From the NCBI RefSeq assembly GCF_900142385.1, contig NZ_FRAQ01000001.1, positions 248,001 to 312,000 of the forward strand: 64,000 bases of DNA, in the 5' to 3' direction. The notes beneath the pieces were generated by a model. The model did no database searches, was not told the origin of the DNA, and worked only from the letters and a program-made list of their open reading frames with translations. The position numbers and the translations under genes are program-made. This document shows positions 1 to 8,260 of the stretch, piece after piece. The number at the start of each line of letters is the position of its first letter. The first letter of the stretch is position 1. Origin of the DNA: Marinobacter antarcticus (GTDB taxonomy: Bacteria; Pseudomonadota; Gammaproteobacteria; Pseudomonadales; Oleiphilaceae).

Positions 1-1236
1 TTTGTTCTCGGTGGTGTTTCGGTGATCTTCCTTTATTTCACCTGGGGATTCGATTCCTTCTATATGGTGGCCTCGCAGATATGGGGCACCATGGGCAGCT
101 TTACCCTGGTTGCGATTCCTCTGTTTGTCTTCATGGCCATGGTGCTGGAGCGAACCGGTGTCGCAAAGGACCTGTACCGGATGATGCATCTGTGGTTTGG
201 TGGCCTTCGCGGCGGTCTGGCTATAGGAACCCTGGTTATCTGCGCCGTATTTGCTGCCATGGTTGGCATCAGTGGTGCAGCGGTAGTTGCCATGGGAACC
301 ATCGCACTGCCCTCCATGCTGGAACGGGGCTATGACCGCAAAATGGCACTGGGCGTCATCAATACAGGTGGCGGCTGGGGCATTCTGATACCGCCCAGCA
401 TCCTGATGATTCTCTACGCACTGATTACCGGGGTATCCGTAGGCCAGATGTTTGCTGCCGGCATCATGCCTGGCGTTCTGCTGATGGTACTGACCGTTAC
501 TTACATCCTCGTGCGCTCTACCCTTCAGCCGCACCTGGCACCAGCGCTGCCTCCAGAAGAACGTGGCACCTGGCCTGAGAAACTCCGTGCCTTAAGAGCC
601 GTACTGCTGCCCATTGGCGTTGTGTTCATGGTGCTCGGCTCGATTATCGGTGGCATTACCACACCAACGGAAGCCGCCGCCATGGGCGTTCTCGGTTCGC
701 TGATTTCGGCAGCCGTCTATCGCCAGCTCAAATGGAGCATCTTGCAAGAAGCAGCTATCCGTACCTTCAAGCTCACAGGCATGATCATGTGGATCCTGTT
801 TGCCGCTCACGCGTTTAGCGCGGCATATCAAAGCATGGGAGCTCAAGATCTGATCGAAGGCATGATGCAGCACATTCCCGGCGGCCCCTGGGGCATCATC
901 ATTGCAATGATGGTGATCATATTCTTCCTGGCAATGGTGCTCGACCCGGTTGGCATCATGCTGATCACTCTGCCGGTGTTCATGCCAATCGTGAAATCCC
1001 TCGGCTTCGATCCTGTCTGGTTCGGCATCCTGTTCGTGATCAACATGGAAATCGGCTATAAGACACCGCCCTTTGGATTTAACCTGTTCTATCTGAAAGG
1101 TGTGGTACCGCCGGACATTACCATGAAGGACATCTACACCTCTGTAGTTCCGTTCGTGATCATCGAGATAGTGGCCATTGGCATCATCATGGTCTTTCCG
1201 GAAATCGCGACCTGGTTGCCGGGTGTGTTTTTCTGA
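1..1236 (+). CDS. dctM: TRAP transporter large permease (DctM family), 5' end outside window
   Basis: Large membrane subunit of a tripartite ATP-independent periplasmic (TRAP) transporter, which moves a carboxylate-type solute with Na+ across the inner membrane. The frame is open to the first base, and the usual N-terminal first helix is missing, so the GTG at 22 is probably internal and the gene starts upstream. Family hallmarks are the hydrophobic helices throughout, the stretch GWGILIPPSILMILYALITG and the later TPTEAAAMGVLGS. The C-terminus looks complete. Its DctP and DctQ partners would lie upstream of the window, so the substrate cannot be inferred. A hairpin follows the stop codon. 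Confidence 0.9.
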   Translation, partial: FVLGGVSVIFLYFTWGFDSFYMVASQIWGTMGSFTLVAIPLFVFMAMVLERTGVAKDLYRMMHLWFGGLRGGLAIGTLVICAVFAAMVGISGAAVVAMGTIALPSMLERGYDRKMALGVINTGGGWGILIPPSILMILYALITGVSVGQMFAAGIMPGVLLMVLTVTYILVRSTLQPHLAPALPPEERGTWPEKLRALRAVLLPIGVVFMVLGSIIGGITTPTEAAAMGVLGSLISAAVYRQLKWSILQEAAIRTFKLTGMIMWILFAAHAFSAAYQSMGAQDLIEGMMQHIPGGPWGIIIAMMVIIFFLAMVLDPVGIMLITLPVFMPIVKSLGFDPVWFGILFVINMEIGYKTPPFGFNLFYLKGVVPPDITMKDIYTSVVPFVIIEIVAIGIIMVFPEIATWLPGVFF

Positions 1237-1249
1237 CCAGCACCGCCTG

Positions 1250-1268
1250 AGCACTCGCGCCGAGTGCT
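1250..1268 (+). terminator. Hairpin after the TRAP permease gene
   Basis: Perfect 8-bp stem (AGCACTCG / CGAGTGCT) with a CGC loop, 14 bases after the dctM stop. No T-run follows, so it may be an mRNA-stabilising or weak termination hairpin rather than a strong intrinsic terminator. Confidence 0.4.
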
Positions 1269-1298
1269 GAAGACCTTCATGTCGTTTCGGAGTCTCAT

Positions 1299-1988
1299 AT
1301 GAATGCAATCAGCAAACCCAACATGTCGCTGGCAGATGCGATTTCGCAGCGGCGCTCTGTCCGCGGGTTTCTGCCAGAACCCGTGCCGGAAAGCACAATG
1401 AGGGCAGTGTTTGAACAGGCACAGAAAGCCCCATCAAACTGCAATACGCAGCCCTGGTGCGTAGTCGTGGCTTCTGGTGCGCTACGTAACTCACTGTGCA
1501 AACAGTTTGTTGAGCGAGCCCTGTCAGGAATCCCGTCAAAACCGGATTTCAGCTACGTCAGCAAGTTTGATGGCCATTATCGTAGCCGCCAGGTTGAATG
1601 TGCCTCAGCCCTGTATGGAGAAATGGAGATCGCCCGCGACGACAAGGCTGGACGGAACCGGGCGGCGCTGCGTAATTTCGAATTTTTTGATGCGCCACAT
1701 GTGGCCTTCTTGTGCATGGATCGCTCTTTTGGTGCCACCATCGCCGTGGATGTCGGAATTTACGCGCAAACCCTGATGCTGACGATGACGGCCCATGGCA
1801 TAAGCTCCTGCGCCATGGGCAGCCTGCGCTCGCACCCTGACATGATTCGCGATGCCTTTGGGTTGGACGAGAATACGGGCGTTGTTTTCGGTATCTGCTT
1901 CGGTTACGAAGACCCGGAGGTCAAGGCCAACAAAACCCGGACCACGCGTGCGCCTCTCAGTGAAGCAGTGATATTCAAGGATCACTGA
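1299..1988 (+). CDS. Nitroreductase family protein
   Basis: FMN-dependent NAD(P)H oxidoreductase of the nitroreductase fold, 229 residues. The N-terminal FMN-phosphate motif RRSVRGF (residues 18-24) and PSNCNTQPW (45-53) are typical, as is the C-terminal GICFGYEDPE stretch. Members reduce nitro groups, quinones or enones; the substrate here is unknown. It follows the TRAP permease by 62 bases across a hairpin and may be read through from it. Only distantly like the NfsA-type enzyme at 53768. Confidence 0.85.
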   Translation: MNAISKPNMSLADAISQRRSVRGFLPEPVPESTMRAVFEQAQKAPSNCNTQPWCVVVASGALRNSLCKQFVERALSGIPSKPDFSYVSKFDGHYRSRQVECASALYGEMEIARDDKAGRNRAALRNFEFFDAPHVAFLCMDRSFGATIAVDVGIYAQTLMLTMTAHGISSCAMGSLRSHPDMIRDAFGLDENTGVVFGICFGYEDPEVKANKTRTTRAPLSEAVIFKDH

Positions 1989-2068
1989 AAGCAGGATCTT
2001 GCTGGCATATCTGATTCCGGGATGATCGTTGCGGTTGCGGGATCAGTGAGCAGGGCCAAGCGTCACCG

Positions 2069-2305
2069 CTATTGAGTGCCGTCACCCCGGACACCCAACC
2101 GGTCAAGATAGACGTGCAGCTCTGCCTCACTCATATCAACATACTCAAGCACCCGTCCGTAAAGCATAACGGTAGGGACATTGCGCCCATTCAGCTCTTT
2201 CTGGGTTTCATGTATCAGGTACAGAACAAGCCGCTCAGTGCGCGTCAGGCCATCACGCACATCCGGAATCACTTCCAGAATGTTCTGCCATTCTTCCGGG
2301 CTCAT
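2069..2305 (-). CDS. Small protein of unknown function downstream of paaY
   Basis: Predicted 78-residue soluble, acidic, leucine-rich and helical protein starting MSPEEWQNILEV. I do not recognise the family. The frame is open further upstream to 2344, but the ATG at 2305 was chosen because a GGAAA stretch precedes it and the longer N-terminus looks non-coding. It begins 57 bases after the paaY stop on the same strand, so it is probably the second gene of a paaY transcript. It has no signal peptide, membrane segment or cysteine cluster. A small regulator or adaptor is possible, but nothing in the sequence assigns a role. Confidence 0.55.
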   Translation of the reverse strand: MSPEEWQNILEVIPDVRDGLTRTERLVLYLIHETQKELNGRNVPTVMLYGRVLEYVDMSEAELHVYLDRLGVRGDGTQ

Positions 2306-2361
2306 ATCATTTCCATGCGCAAGCCGTTGTCGACCGCAAGCCAAAAAAGGAATGGCAAGCT

Positions 2362-2955
2362 CTATGTATTATCCTTCAGATCATGCTCGCCAATCTGCAA
2401 CTTCGGCCGGTCAGCATCCACTTCGGCCAGTGGCGAGCACTCCCTCATGTTCTCCAGGCACCGCCGTGTCAGCGTCTGGTATTCCTGGGTGCCACGCTGT
2501 TTCCAGCTTACTTCTTTATCACTCAGTTGGCGCAGCACCTTGGCCGGCGAGCCGACAATCAGTGAGGCCGGTTCACAACTAAAACCACTTTTCACAAACG
2601 CTGCGGCACCAACAATGGAGCGCGCCGCTATCACGGCCTCGTCCATTACGACTGAGTTCATCCCGACCATGGCATCTTCCTCTATCACGCAGCCATGCAG
2701 CACAGCACCATGCCCTATGTGGCCATTGCGCCGGATAACCGCATCACGTCCGGGAAAGGCATGAACCACGCAGGTGTCCTGCAGGTTTGCACCCTGTTCC
2801 ATCACAATACGGCCAAAATCACCGCGTAAAGACGCGCAGGGCCCAACGTAGCAATCGGGCCCCACATGCACATCGCCAATGAGTACGGCAGTGGGGTGCA
2901 CGTACGCCGATGGATGTACCACTGGCGTCACACCATCAATCCGGTAACAGGGCAT
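2362..2955 (-). CDS. paaY: PaaY, hexapeptide-repeat thioesterase of phenylacetate catabolism
   Basis: Trimeric left-handed beta-helix protein of the gamma-carbonic-anhydrase-like group, 197 residues, matching PaaY in length and sequence. Hexapeptide repeats run from about residue 12 to 125 (for example IGHGAVLHGC and VGMNSVVMDEAV), followed by a helical tail. In other bacteria PaaY hydrolyses dead-end CoA thioesters from the ring-opened phenylacetate intermediate, protecting the CoA pool. It is divergent from paaFGHIJK across a 355-base region with TGATAC-type motifs on both sides. Confidence 0.92.
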   Translation of the reverse strand: MPCYRIDGVTPVVHPSAYVHPTAVLIGDVHVGPDCYVGPCASLRGDFGRIVMEQGANLQDTCVVHAFPGRDAVIRRNGHIGHGAVLHGCVIEEDAMVGMNSVVMDEAVIAARSIVGAAAFVKSGFSCEPASLIVGSPAKVLRQLSDKEVSWKQRGTQEYQTLTRRCLENMRECSPLAEVDADRPKLQIGEHDLKDNT

Positions 2956-2999
2956 AAAACGCTCCTTATAACGTGTTTGTTTTTTCGTATTTTAAGCTA

Positions 3000-3013
3000 C
3001 TTTTTCTGTATCG
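3000..3013 (-). promoter_or_regulatory. Candidate PaaX-type site before paaY
   Basis: Minus-strand CGATACAGAAAAAG, 45 bases upstream of the paaY start. It shares GATACrGAA with the paaA and livK upstream sites. Assignment to PaaX is inference from the recurrence of the motif. Confidence 0.4.
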
Positions 3014-3151
3014 GAACAGATAATACACGGCTCAGAAGGTGACGGGGCGCGGCATGGCCTCTTTTGCTGCGCCATAAGACTAAAGGCTAACAAGAAAAAT
3101 AACCATGGAAATCATAAGTCTACAAACACACCAATTCATCCGACAATAACG

Positions 3152-3172
3152 TGATACAAAAATCTCGTTTCA
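3152..3172 (+). promoter_or_regulatory. Candidate PaaX-type site before paaF
   Basis: TGATAC, nine bases, GTTTCA: an imperfect inverted repeat, 139 bases before the paaF start. The left half plus AAAAATC matches the other TGATAC motifs in this window. Inference only. Confidence 0.4.
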
Positions 3173-3310
3173 GATTCTTGACCGGTATCAATTCAAACCT
3201 ATACTCTTTCCTGATATTGAACAAGGCGGGACACCGCCCTGCGGAAGTCGCCTTGAAAACCATGAGGCCTTACCGACAAACCACTAAAACAACGCAATGC
3301 CGGAACCGCT

Positions 3311-4084
3311 ATGCCACAGATACTGCTCTCGGAAGGGCCGGATCAAGGCGTTCGCCTGTTAACGCTTAATCGCCCTGAAGCCCTCAACGCCCTGAATACT
3401 GCACTGCTTGAAGCCCTGAGCAGCGAGCTGGATACCGCCGAAGCTGATCCTGAAACCCGCGCCGTGGTTATTACCGGTAGTGAGCGCGCTTTCGCTGCAG
3501 GCGCTGACATCAACGAAATGGCGGCTCGCGATCTGGTCGGCATGCTCGAAGACCCCCGCATCAAGCACTGGGCGCGCATCGCCCGGTTTACCAAGCCTTT
3601 GATTACCGCTGTGAACGGATTCTGCCTGGGTGGCGGCTGCGAACTGGCCATGCACGGCGACATTATGGTTGCGGGCACAAACGCCCGCTTCGGCCAACCT
3701 GAAATCAACCTCGGCATTATGCCCGGGGCCGGCGGTACCCAGCGGCTGGTGCGCGCAGTGGGCCAGTCACTGGCCATGCAAATGGTGCTCACGGGCGAAC
3801 CTATCAGTGCTCAGAGAGCTCTGGAAGCGGGTCTGGTGAGCGAAATATGCCAGCCGGAACTGACGATCGAGCGCGCTGTGGCTATTGCCCGCACCATCGC
3901 CTCCAAAGGCCCTATCGCCGTGCGACTGGCCCGCGAAGCGGTGCAGCGCGCTGAAGATATGGATCTTGCTGCCGGCCTGCGGTTTGAGCGTCATGCCTTT
4001 ACCATTCTGGCAGCGACGGACGATCGCCGTGAAGGCCTTGAGGCCTTTCGCAACAAACGCAAGCCGAGGTTCTCCGGGCGTTGA
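3311..4084 (+). CDS. paaF: 2,3-dehydroadipyl-CoA hydratase PaaF
   Basis: Crotonase-fold enoyl-CoA hydratase, 257 residues, that hydrates 2,3-didehydroadipyl-CoA to 3-hydroxyadipyl-CoA in the lower phenylacetate pathway. Both catalytic glutamates of true hydratases are present: Glu111 in GGGCELAMHGD and Glu131 in PEINLGIMPGAGGTQ. The oxyanion-hole segment AFAAGADI is near residue 60-67. First gene of the paaFGHIJK operon; 71 bases separate it from paaG. The start follows a weak GGAA-like ribosome site. Confidence 0.93.
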   Translation: MPQILLSEGPDQGVRLLTLNRPEALNALNTALLEALSSELDTAEADPETRAVVITGSERAFAAGADINEMAARDLVGMLEDPRIKHWARIARFTKPLITAVNGFCLGGGCELAMHGDIMVAGTNARFGQPEINLGIMPGAGGTQRLVRAVGQSLAMQMVLTGEPISAQRALEAGLVSEICQPELTIERAVAIARTIASKGPIAVRLAREAVQRAEDMDLAAGLRFERHAFTILAATDDRREGLEAFRNKRKPRFSGR

Positions 4085-4155
4085 GCCCGGACTGATTAAA
4101 AACACCCACCCGAAGCGACCAAACCGGGTTTCACTGCTATCACAAGGATTCTTCC

Positions 4156-4947
4156 ATGACCGAGCAGAGTGTGCTTCTCGACATCGATCAGGGGATTGCA
4201 AAAGTAACCCTGAACCGCCCCAAGAGCCTCAACAGCTTTAACGTTGAAATGCATGAGCAAATGCGCGCCGCGCTGAAAGCCATCCGCAACGATCACACCG
4301 TGCGGGTCATGCTGCTTACCGGCAATGGCCGCGGCTTCTGTGCCGGCCAGGATCTGTCGGATCGCAACGTCAAGCCCGGCGCCGAAGCTCCGGACCTGGG
4401 CTTCTCCATCGAGAACTATTATAACCCGCTGCTGCAGACCATTCGGGATCTGCCCATGCCGGTGATCTGTGCCGTTAATGGTGTTGCTGCCGGAGCCGGC
4501 GCAAACATCGCTCTGGCGTGTGACATTACGCTTGCAGCGCGTTCTGCAAACTTTGTTCAGGCCTTTTGCAAGATAGGCCTTATTCCCGACTCGGGCGGCA
4601 CCTGGACCCTGCCGCGCGCAGTAGGAATGGCCCGCGCAAAAGGCCTGGCCTTATTGGGTGACAAGCTGAGCGCCGAAAAGGCGGAGCAGTGGGGCATGAT
4701 CTGGCAGTGCGTAGAAGACGACGCCCTGCAGGATGAAGCCATGAAACTGGCCCGCCATTTCGCGACCCAGCCCACCAAAGGCTTGGCGATGATCAAGCGC
4801 GCCCTGCACGCAAGCGCCAATAACAGCTTTGAAGAGCAGGTATTGGTGGAGCGGGACCTGCAGCGCCTGGCTGGGCGCACCGAGGATTACCGTGAGGGTG
4901 TTACCGCCTTTATGGAAAAGCGCGCACCTGAATTCAAGGGGAAATAA
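4156..4947 (+). CDS. paaG: 1,2-epoxyphenylacetyl-CoA isomerase PaaG
   Basis: Crotonase-fold isomerase, 263 residues, converting ring-1,2-epoxyphenylacetyl-CoA into the seven-membered oxepin-CoA, and also shifting the double bond of dehydroadipyl-CoA. Unlike PaaF it lacks the two hydratase glutamates and carries the isomerase aspartate, Asp145 in GLIPDSGGTW. FCAGQDLSDR (61-70) forms the oxyanion-hole loop. The ribosome site AAGGA precedes the ATG. paaH starts 2 bases after its stop. Confidence 0.94.
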   Translation: MTEQSVLLDIDQGIAKVTLNRPKSLNSFNVEMHEQMRAALKAIRNDHTVRVMLLTGNGRGFCAGQDLSDRNVKPGAEAPDLGFSIENYYNPLLQTIRDLPMPVICAVNGVAAGAGANIALACDITLAARSANFVQAFCKIGLIPDSGGTWTLPRAVGMARAKGLALLGDKLSAEKAEQWGMIWQCVEDDALQDEAMKLARHFATQPTKGLAMIKRALHASANNSFEEQVLVERDLQRLAGRTEDYREGVTAFMEKRAPEFKGK

Positions 4948-4949
4948 GC

Positions 4950-6470
4950 ATGCAACCACTTGCCACCGACACCCCCGTTGCCGTCATCGGCGCCGGAGCC
5001 ATGGGTTCCGGTATTGCCCAGGTAGCCGCCCAGGCTGGCCACCAGGTATTCCTGCTCGACCAGCGCGAGGGTGCTGCTGAAGCTGGCCGCCAGAGTGTTG
5101 CCAAGCAATTGCAGCGCCGGGTTGATAAGGGAAAGATGGAGCAGTCCGCTCTGGACGCACTTCTTGATCGCATCAAGCCGATCAAAGAACTCAGCGAGCT
5201 TGCGGAGGCCGGTCTGGTCATCGAAGCCATCGTTGAAGATCTGGAGATCAAACGTAGCCTGCTGGCCAACCTTGAGGACGTTTGCGGTGAGAAAGCCATT
5301 CTGGCCACCAACACCTCGTCCATATCTGTGACAGCCCTGGGCGCCAAAATGAAGCACCCCGAGCGTCTGGTGGGCATGCACTTCTTTAACCCGGCGCCTT
5401 TGATGGCCTTGGTAGAAGTCATCAAAGGTCTGGCCACCAGCGACGAGATTGCACAAAGCGTTTACGCCACGGCCGCCCAGTGGGGCAAGAAGCCGGTAAC
5501 CGCAACGTCCACACCCGGCTTTATCGTTAACCGGGTCGCAAGGCCTTTTTATGCGGAGAGCCTGCGCCTGCTACAGGAACAGGCAACAGACAGCGCGACA
5601 CTGGACGCCATCGTGCGCGAAGCCGGGGGCTTTCGTATGGGGCCTTTCGAGCTGACCGACCTCATCGGCCACGACGTAAACTACGCGGTGACTTCCTCGG
5701 TTTTCAATTCCTACTACCAGGACACACGCTTTCTGCCTTCTCTGGTGCAGAAAGAATTGGTTGAAGCCGGCCGGTTAGGCCGCAAGAGTGGCCAGGGCTT
5801 TTACAACTACTCCGAAGGCTCGCAAAAACCTGAGCCGGCGACAGCCGCGTCTGCCAACTGCGATGCAGACACCCTTATTGTGGAAGGCAACCCGGGCCCA
5901 CTGGCGGCACTGGTAACGCGCCTGAGCGAAAGCGGCCTCAAGATCATCGAGCGGGACGGCCCAGGCCGCCTGCATTTCGGCGAAGCTGTACTGGCACTGA
6001 CCGATGGCCGCATGGCGACCGAACGCGCCGCAGCGGAAGCCTGCAACAACCTGATTCTGCTGGACCTGGCGTTCGATTACGCCAAAGCCAGCCGCCTCGC
6101 TATCGCCGCGGCCGATCAGGCGACCTCACAGGCCGTAAATGACGCCTGCGCCCTGCTGCAAAAAGCCGGCATTGCCGTGAGTCAGATCGCCGACCGACCG
6201 GGCCTCGTGATTATGCGCACCGTTGCAACCCTGGCCAATGAAGCCGCTGACGCGGCGCTGCACGGCGTGGCTTCCGTCAGCGATATCGATCTTGCCATGA
6301 AAGCCGGCCTGAACTATCCGGAAGGCCCGCTTCGCTGGAGCGACAACCTCGGGTTCAGCCTTGTGCATACAGTACTGACACACCTTCAGCAGAGCTACGG
6401 CGAAGATCGCTACAGGCCGGCATTGCTGCTGCGGAAAAACCGGTTTGCCGAAAAGGGGTTCTATTCATGA
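4950..6470 (+). CDS. paaH: 3-hydroxyadipyl-CoA dehydrogenase PaaH
   Basis: NAD-dependent 3-hydroxyacyl-CoA dehydrogenase, 506 residues, oxidising 3-hydroxyadipyl-CoA to 3-oxoadipyl-CoA. The Rossmann motif GAGAMGSGIA is at residues 14-23 and the catalytic-His segment GMHFFNPAP at 142-150. A C-terminal helical dehydrogenase domain follows, and a second such domain ends in the GLNYPEGPLRW region. The length fits the roughly 505-residue form seen in pseudomonads rather than the shorter E. coli protein. Its stop overlaps the paaI start by four bases. Confidence 0.94.
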   Translation: MQPLATDTPVAVIGAGAMGSGIAQVAAQAGHQVFLLDQREGAAEAGRQSVAKQLQRRVDKGKMEQSALDALLDRIKPIKELSELAEAGLVIEAIVEDLEIKRSLLANLEDVCGEKAILATNTSSISVTALGAKMKHPERLVGMHFFNPAPLMALVEVIKGLATSDEIAQSVYATAAQWGKKPVTATSTPGFIVNRVARPFYAESLRLLQEQATDSATLDAIVREAGGFRMGPFELTDLIGHDVNYAVTSSVFNSYYQDTRFLPSLVQKELVEAGRLGRKSGQGFYNYSEGSQKPEPATAASANCDADTLIVEGNPGPLAALVTRLSESGLKIIERDGPGRLHFGEAVLALTDGRMATERAAAEACNNLILLDLAFDYAKASRLAIAAADQATSQAVNDACALLQKAGIAVSQIADRPGLVIMRTVATLANEAADAALHGVASVSDIDLAMKAGLNYPEGPLRWSDNLGFSLVHTVLTHLQQSYGEDRYRPALLLRKNRFAEKGFYS

Positions 6471-6925
6471 GCAACGAACACCACGCACCCGATGCCCAAA
6501 AGCTGGCACAGGACTGCGCCGAATCCATGTACGAGCGGGATGAGGCCAGCCGTAACCTTGGCATGAAGATTACCCACGTATCCCCGGGCAAAGCCACGGT
6601 CACCATGCCGGTCACCAGCATCATGATTCAGGGCCACGGCTCGTGTCATGGTGGCTACCTGTTCACTCTGGCCGATTCGGCTTTTGCCTTTGCCTGTAAT
6701 AGCTATAACAAAGCCACTGTGGCTTCAGGCTGCTCCATCGATTACATGCTCGGTGCCCGTGAAGGCGATGTGCTGACCGCCAATGCGGTTGAGCAGTCCC
6801 GCGGTAACCGCACCGGCGTGTACGACATCATAATCACTAACCAGAACGGCCACGTGATTGCCCTGTTTCGCGGCAAGTCCTATCAGGTACGCGGCGAAGT
6901 CATCCAGTCGGAGAATGAGCAATGA
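6467..6925 (+). CDS. paaI: PaaI hot-dog thioesterase
   Basis: Hydroxyphenylacetyl-CoA-type thioesterase of the hot-dog fold, 152 residues. [10 protein letters not shown] (61-70) contains the active-site helix with Asp70. PaaI rescues CoA by hydrolysing ring-hydroxylated phenylacetyl-CoA or other stalled thioesters. It overlaps paaH by ATGA at its start and paaJ by ATGA at its end, so it is translationally coupled on both sides. Confidence 0.93.
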   Translation: MSNEHHAPDAQKLAQDCAESMYERDEASRNLGMKITHVSPGKATVTMPVTSIMIQGHGSCHGGYLFTLADSAFAFACNSYNKATVASGCSIDYMLGAREGDVLTANAVEQSRGNRTGVYDIIITNQNGHVIALFRGKSYQVRGEVIQSENEQ

Positions 6926-8169
6926 GTAACGAAAAACGCCTGCAAAATGCCTACATAGTGGATGCGGTACGCACACCGATTGGCCGCTACGGCGGCTCCC
7001 TTGCAACCGTGCGCGCCGACGATCTGGGGGCCATTCCCATGAAGGCACTTAAAGACCGCTATAGCGAACTGGACTGGGCTGCCATAGACGACGTGCTCTA
7101 CGGCTGTGCCAACCAGGCCGGTGAAGACAACCGTGACGTGGCCCGCATGTCATTACTGCTGGCCGGTTTGCCGATTGATGTGCCGGGCGGCACCATCAAC
7201 CGCTTGTGTGGCTCCGGTATGGATGCCATTGGCAGCGCAGCCCGGGCATTGCGCACGGGCGAAGCCAGCCTGATGTTGGCCGGCGGCGTGGAATCCATGT
7301 CGCGGGCACCTTTCGTGATGGGCAAGGCAGACTCCGCCTTCAGCCGAAAAGCCGAGATGTTCGACACCACCATAGGCTGGCGTTTCGTAAACCCGTTGCT
7401 TAAAAAGCAGTACGGCATTGACTCCATGCCGGAGACCGCCGAGAACGTCGCCGCCGATTTCAGCATTACCCGGGAAGATCAGGATGCCTTCGCCCTGCGC
7501 AGCCAGCAGCGTACCGTTGCGGCTCAGAAAGCAGGACGCTTTGATAATGAAATCGTGCCGGTGAGCGTTCCACGCCGCAAGCAGGACCCTCTCATTGTTG
7601 ATACCGATGAACACCCGCGGGAAACCAGCCTGGAAAAGCTCGCCAGCCTGGCAACACCGTTCCGTGATGGCGGCAGCGTTACCGCTGGCAATGCCTCCGG
7701 CGTAAACGACGGCGCCTGCGCGCTGCTGCTTGCCAGCGGCGATGCCCTGAAACAGCACAACCTCAAGCCCCGCGCCAGGGTTGTTGCCATGGCCACTGCC
7801 GGTGTTGCACCGCGCATTATGGGCATGGGGCCGGCGCCGGCCACCCGCAAGGTGCTGAAGACCGCTGGCCTCGAACTGGCCGATATGGATGTAATTGAGC
7901 TGAACGAAGCCTTCGCCGCCCAGGCCCTGGCCGTGCTGCGCGATCTGGGCCTGCCGGATGATGCCGAGCACGTGAACCCCAACGGCGGAGCCATTGCACT
8001 CGGCCACCCACTGGGCATGAGCGGTGCACGCCTTGTGACCACAGCGTTGAATGAACTGGAGCGTCGTCATCAGCAGGGCCAGAGCGCCCGCTATGCACTG
8101 TGCACCATGTGCATCGGTGTAGGCCAAGGCATCGCATTGATTATCGAACGCGTAGACAGCGCGGAATAA
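6922..8169 (+). CDS. paaJ: 3-oxoadipyl-CoA / 3-oxo-5,6-dehydrosuberyl-CoA thiolase PaaJ
   Basis: Thiolase, 415 residues, cleaving 3-oxo-5,6-dehydrosuberyl-CoA and 3-oxoadipyl-CoA to release acetyl-CoA and finally succinyl-CoA. The nucleophilic cysteine is Cys96 in [11 protein letters not shown]. The later motifs [16 protein letters not shown] and [10 protein letters not shown] supply the catalytic His and second Cys. [15 protein letters not shown] near the N-terminus is typical of PaaJ/PcaF; the first ten residues are a small extension. A 7-bp hairpin lies in the 91-base gap to paaK. Confidence 0.94.
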   Translation: MSNEKRLQNAYIVDAVRTPIGRYGGSLATVRADDLGAIPMKALKDRYSELDWAAIDDVLYGCANQAGEDNRDVARMSLLLAGLPIDVPGGTINRLCGSGMDAIGSAARALRTGEASLMLAGGVESMSRAPFVMGKADSAFSRKAEMFDTTIGWRFVNPLLKKQYGIDSMPETAENVAADFSITREDQDAFALRSQQRTVAAQKAGRFDNEIVPVSVPRRKQDPLIVDTDEHPRETSLEKLASLATPFRDGGSVTAGNASGVNDGACALLLASGDALKQHNLKPRARVVAMATAGVAPRIMGMGPAPATRKVLKTAGLELADMDVIELNEAFAAQALAVLRDLGLPDDAEHVNPNGGAIALGHPLGMSGARLVTTALNELERRHQQGQSARYALCTMCIGVGQGIALIIERVDSAE

Positions 8170-8177
8170 TTAAACCA

Positions 8178-8195
8178 GCCCGGATTGTTCCGGGC
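8178..8195 (+). other. Hairpin between paaJ and paaK
   Basis: GCCCGGA / TCCGGGC 7-bp stem with a TTGT loop, just after the paaJ stop. No T-run, so more likely an mRNA processing or stability element than a terminator. Confidence 0.35.
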
Positions 8196-8260
8196 GCGTG
8201 GCATAAACTGAAACTGGCCCGGCGGCAAGTCAGGGCGACAAGAACAACACAGGAAAAACC

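Larger units (their letters stand above)
2956..3310. promoter_or_regulatory. Divergent paaY / paaF control region
   Basis: This 355-base gap holds no convincing gene; a 72-codon open frame from 3151 has no ribosome site and runs into paaF in another frame. It should contain back-to-back promoters for paaY (minus) and paaFGHIJK (plus). A minus-strand CGATACAGAAAAAG (3000-3013) and a plus-strand TGATACAAAAATC (3152-3164) resemble motifs before paaA, livK and paaX, and are candidate PaaX sites. Confidence 0.6.

Noticed and set aside
3151..3369. 72-codon open frame between paaY and paaF
   Set aside because: No ribosome site, no similarity, and it runs into paaF in another frame; the region is better explained as a divergent promoter.
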